Positions 54,143 through 54,541 of a stretch of 54,541 nt of DNA are shown in pieces. Origin of the DNA: Burkholderiales bacterium (lineage in GTDB: Bacteria; Pseudomonadota; Gammaproteobacteria; Burkholderiales; Nitrosomonadaceae). The notes below the pieces were generated by a model that was not told the DNA's origin, did not search any database, and was given only the letters and a program-made list of their open reading frames with translations. The position numbers were made by a program, and so were the translations under genes. Numbering within the stretch: position 1 is the stretch's first letter; every line of letters begins with the position of its first letter. The stretch is taken from NCBI GenBank assembly GCA_024235755.1, contig JACKLV010000018.1:1-54541 (forward strand). The letters are read 5' to 3'.

Positions 54143-54541
54143 ATGATTGCCTTGACTTATCACAGGTCTTGTCCACGTTCAACGGCGTTTCGAGCCCCGC
54201 TGGCGCATCCGACATTGCATGCCCCGCAAGCAGTTCGTGTTAAACAAATTCTCGGAACGAATCGGGCGCAGGCAGTATTAAAAATCGGGTCTGAAAATGA
54301 CCGGTTCGAGCAGGAAGCTGATCGCATTGCCAATCAGGTTGTGTCAGGCGGTCATGGTGCGGGAACAGTTCGTCATGTCGAGGGTGTCAGTGGCGCGCAA
54401 CGGATGTGCGAAGACTGTGAAGAAGAACTGCAGCGTAAGCCTATCAATAATGTGTCAAGCGGTGGTGCGAGTGGAGAAGTCGGCAATGCGAGTCCTAAAT
54501 TAGGTTCGGGACAGAAACTATCGGTGAGTCAACGCAGTTTC
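54143..54541 (+). CDS. DUF4157-associated eCIS cargo or accessory gene (3' end outside window)
   Basis: 133 codons to the right edge, no stop. ATG 2 bp after the previous gene. Contains LKIGSENDRFEQEADRIANQV and MCEDCEEELQRKP, the motif pair leading into DUF4157 peptidase-like domains that mark many eCIS cargo proteins. The DUF4157 HExxH region would lie just beyond the window, so its function is not visible here. Low-complexity Gly/Ser linker follows. Confidence 0.8.
   Translation, partial: MIALTYHRSCPRSTAFRAPLAHPTLHAPQAVRVKQILGTNRAQAVLKIGSENDRFEQEADRIANQVVSGGHGAGTVRHVEGVSGAQRMCEDCEEELQRKPINNVSSGGASGEVGNASPKLGSGQKLSVSQRSF

Noticed and set aside
1..54541. CRISPR arrays, tRNA or rRNA genes, transposase genes
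   Set aside because: No spaced direct repeats, no tRNA cloverleaf and no recognisable transposase were found on either strand.
33480..54541. Prophage or phage tail remnant
   Set aside because: Sheath, tube and baseplate genes occur with DUF4255, an AAA+ ATPase and DUF6519/DUF4157 proteins but with no capsid, terminase, portal or lysis genes, which fits an eCIS better.

Overview
The window looks like chromosomal DNA from a betaproteobacterium, most likely a nitrosomonad (Nitrosomonas/Nitrosospira type). That is an inference from the gene mix (ilvE next to a zf-CHCC protein, algC, nadE, hydrogenase maturation genes with a short HypF, moderate GC). No rRNA, tRNA or ammonia-oxidation gene is present to fix the genus.

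1-7.1 kb holds a complete diversity-generating retroelement (DGR). A MoxR-type AAA+ ATPase (truncated by the window edge) is followed by a 1046-aa membrane protein ending in a formylglycine-generating-enzyme-like (FGE/C-type-lectin) domain with variable repeat VR1. Then come avd, a DGR reverse transcriptase with GNLTSQ and YVDD motifs, the template repeat TR (overlapping the 3' end of the RT gene), a structured non-coding stretch, and a second, exported FGE-domain target with VR2. TR, VR1 and VR2 align over 118 bp without gaps. All 37 substitutions (16 in VR1, 21 in VR2) fall on TR adenines, the signature of adenine-directed mutagenic retrohoming. Short TAGGGTGGA...TCCACC palindromic repeats sit between the modules. 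The MoxR plus membrane-anchored diversified receptor suggests an NTP-driven recognition or conflict system.

7.1-20.7 kb: a FitAB/VapBC-type toxin-antitoxin pair; a DUF2905 protein; a hydrogenase maturation operon (HoxW-like protease, HupE, HypA, HypB, HypF C-terminal half) followed by an Hsp33 homologue that lacks two of its four zinc cysteines; ilvE, a zf-CHCC protein, algC and nadE; then a lower-GC stretch with a Sel1-repeat membrane protein cut by a stop codon, a lipoprotein, a zinc-ribbon membrane protein and a YiiX-like permuted papain-fold protein.

20.8-33 kb: a minus-strand cassette of two paralogous unknown proteins, a DyP-type peroxidase, a cytochrome P450 without the usual acid-alcohol pair, and a GST-like protein; a lipoprotein; a Tat-exported Met-rich multicopper oxidase; and a BigR-type sulfide regulon (persulfide dioxygenase-like Blh divergent from an ArsR-family regulator, a DUF442-sulfide:quinone-oxidoreductase fusion and a TauE exporter).

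33.4-54.5 kb: an extracellular contractile injection system (eCIS) operon on the plus strand: sheath, tube, baseplate and chaperone-like proteins, DUF4255 cap, AAA+ ATPase, LysM/tail X, gpD hub, gpV spike, gp25, two large baseplate proteins, a gpI-like protein, a 1485-aa DUF6519/beta-propeller/helix-hairpin-helix protein, and the start of a DUF4157-type cargo-like gene that leaves the window. A sigma54-like promoter lies about 95 bp upstream of the sheath gene.
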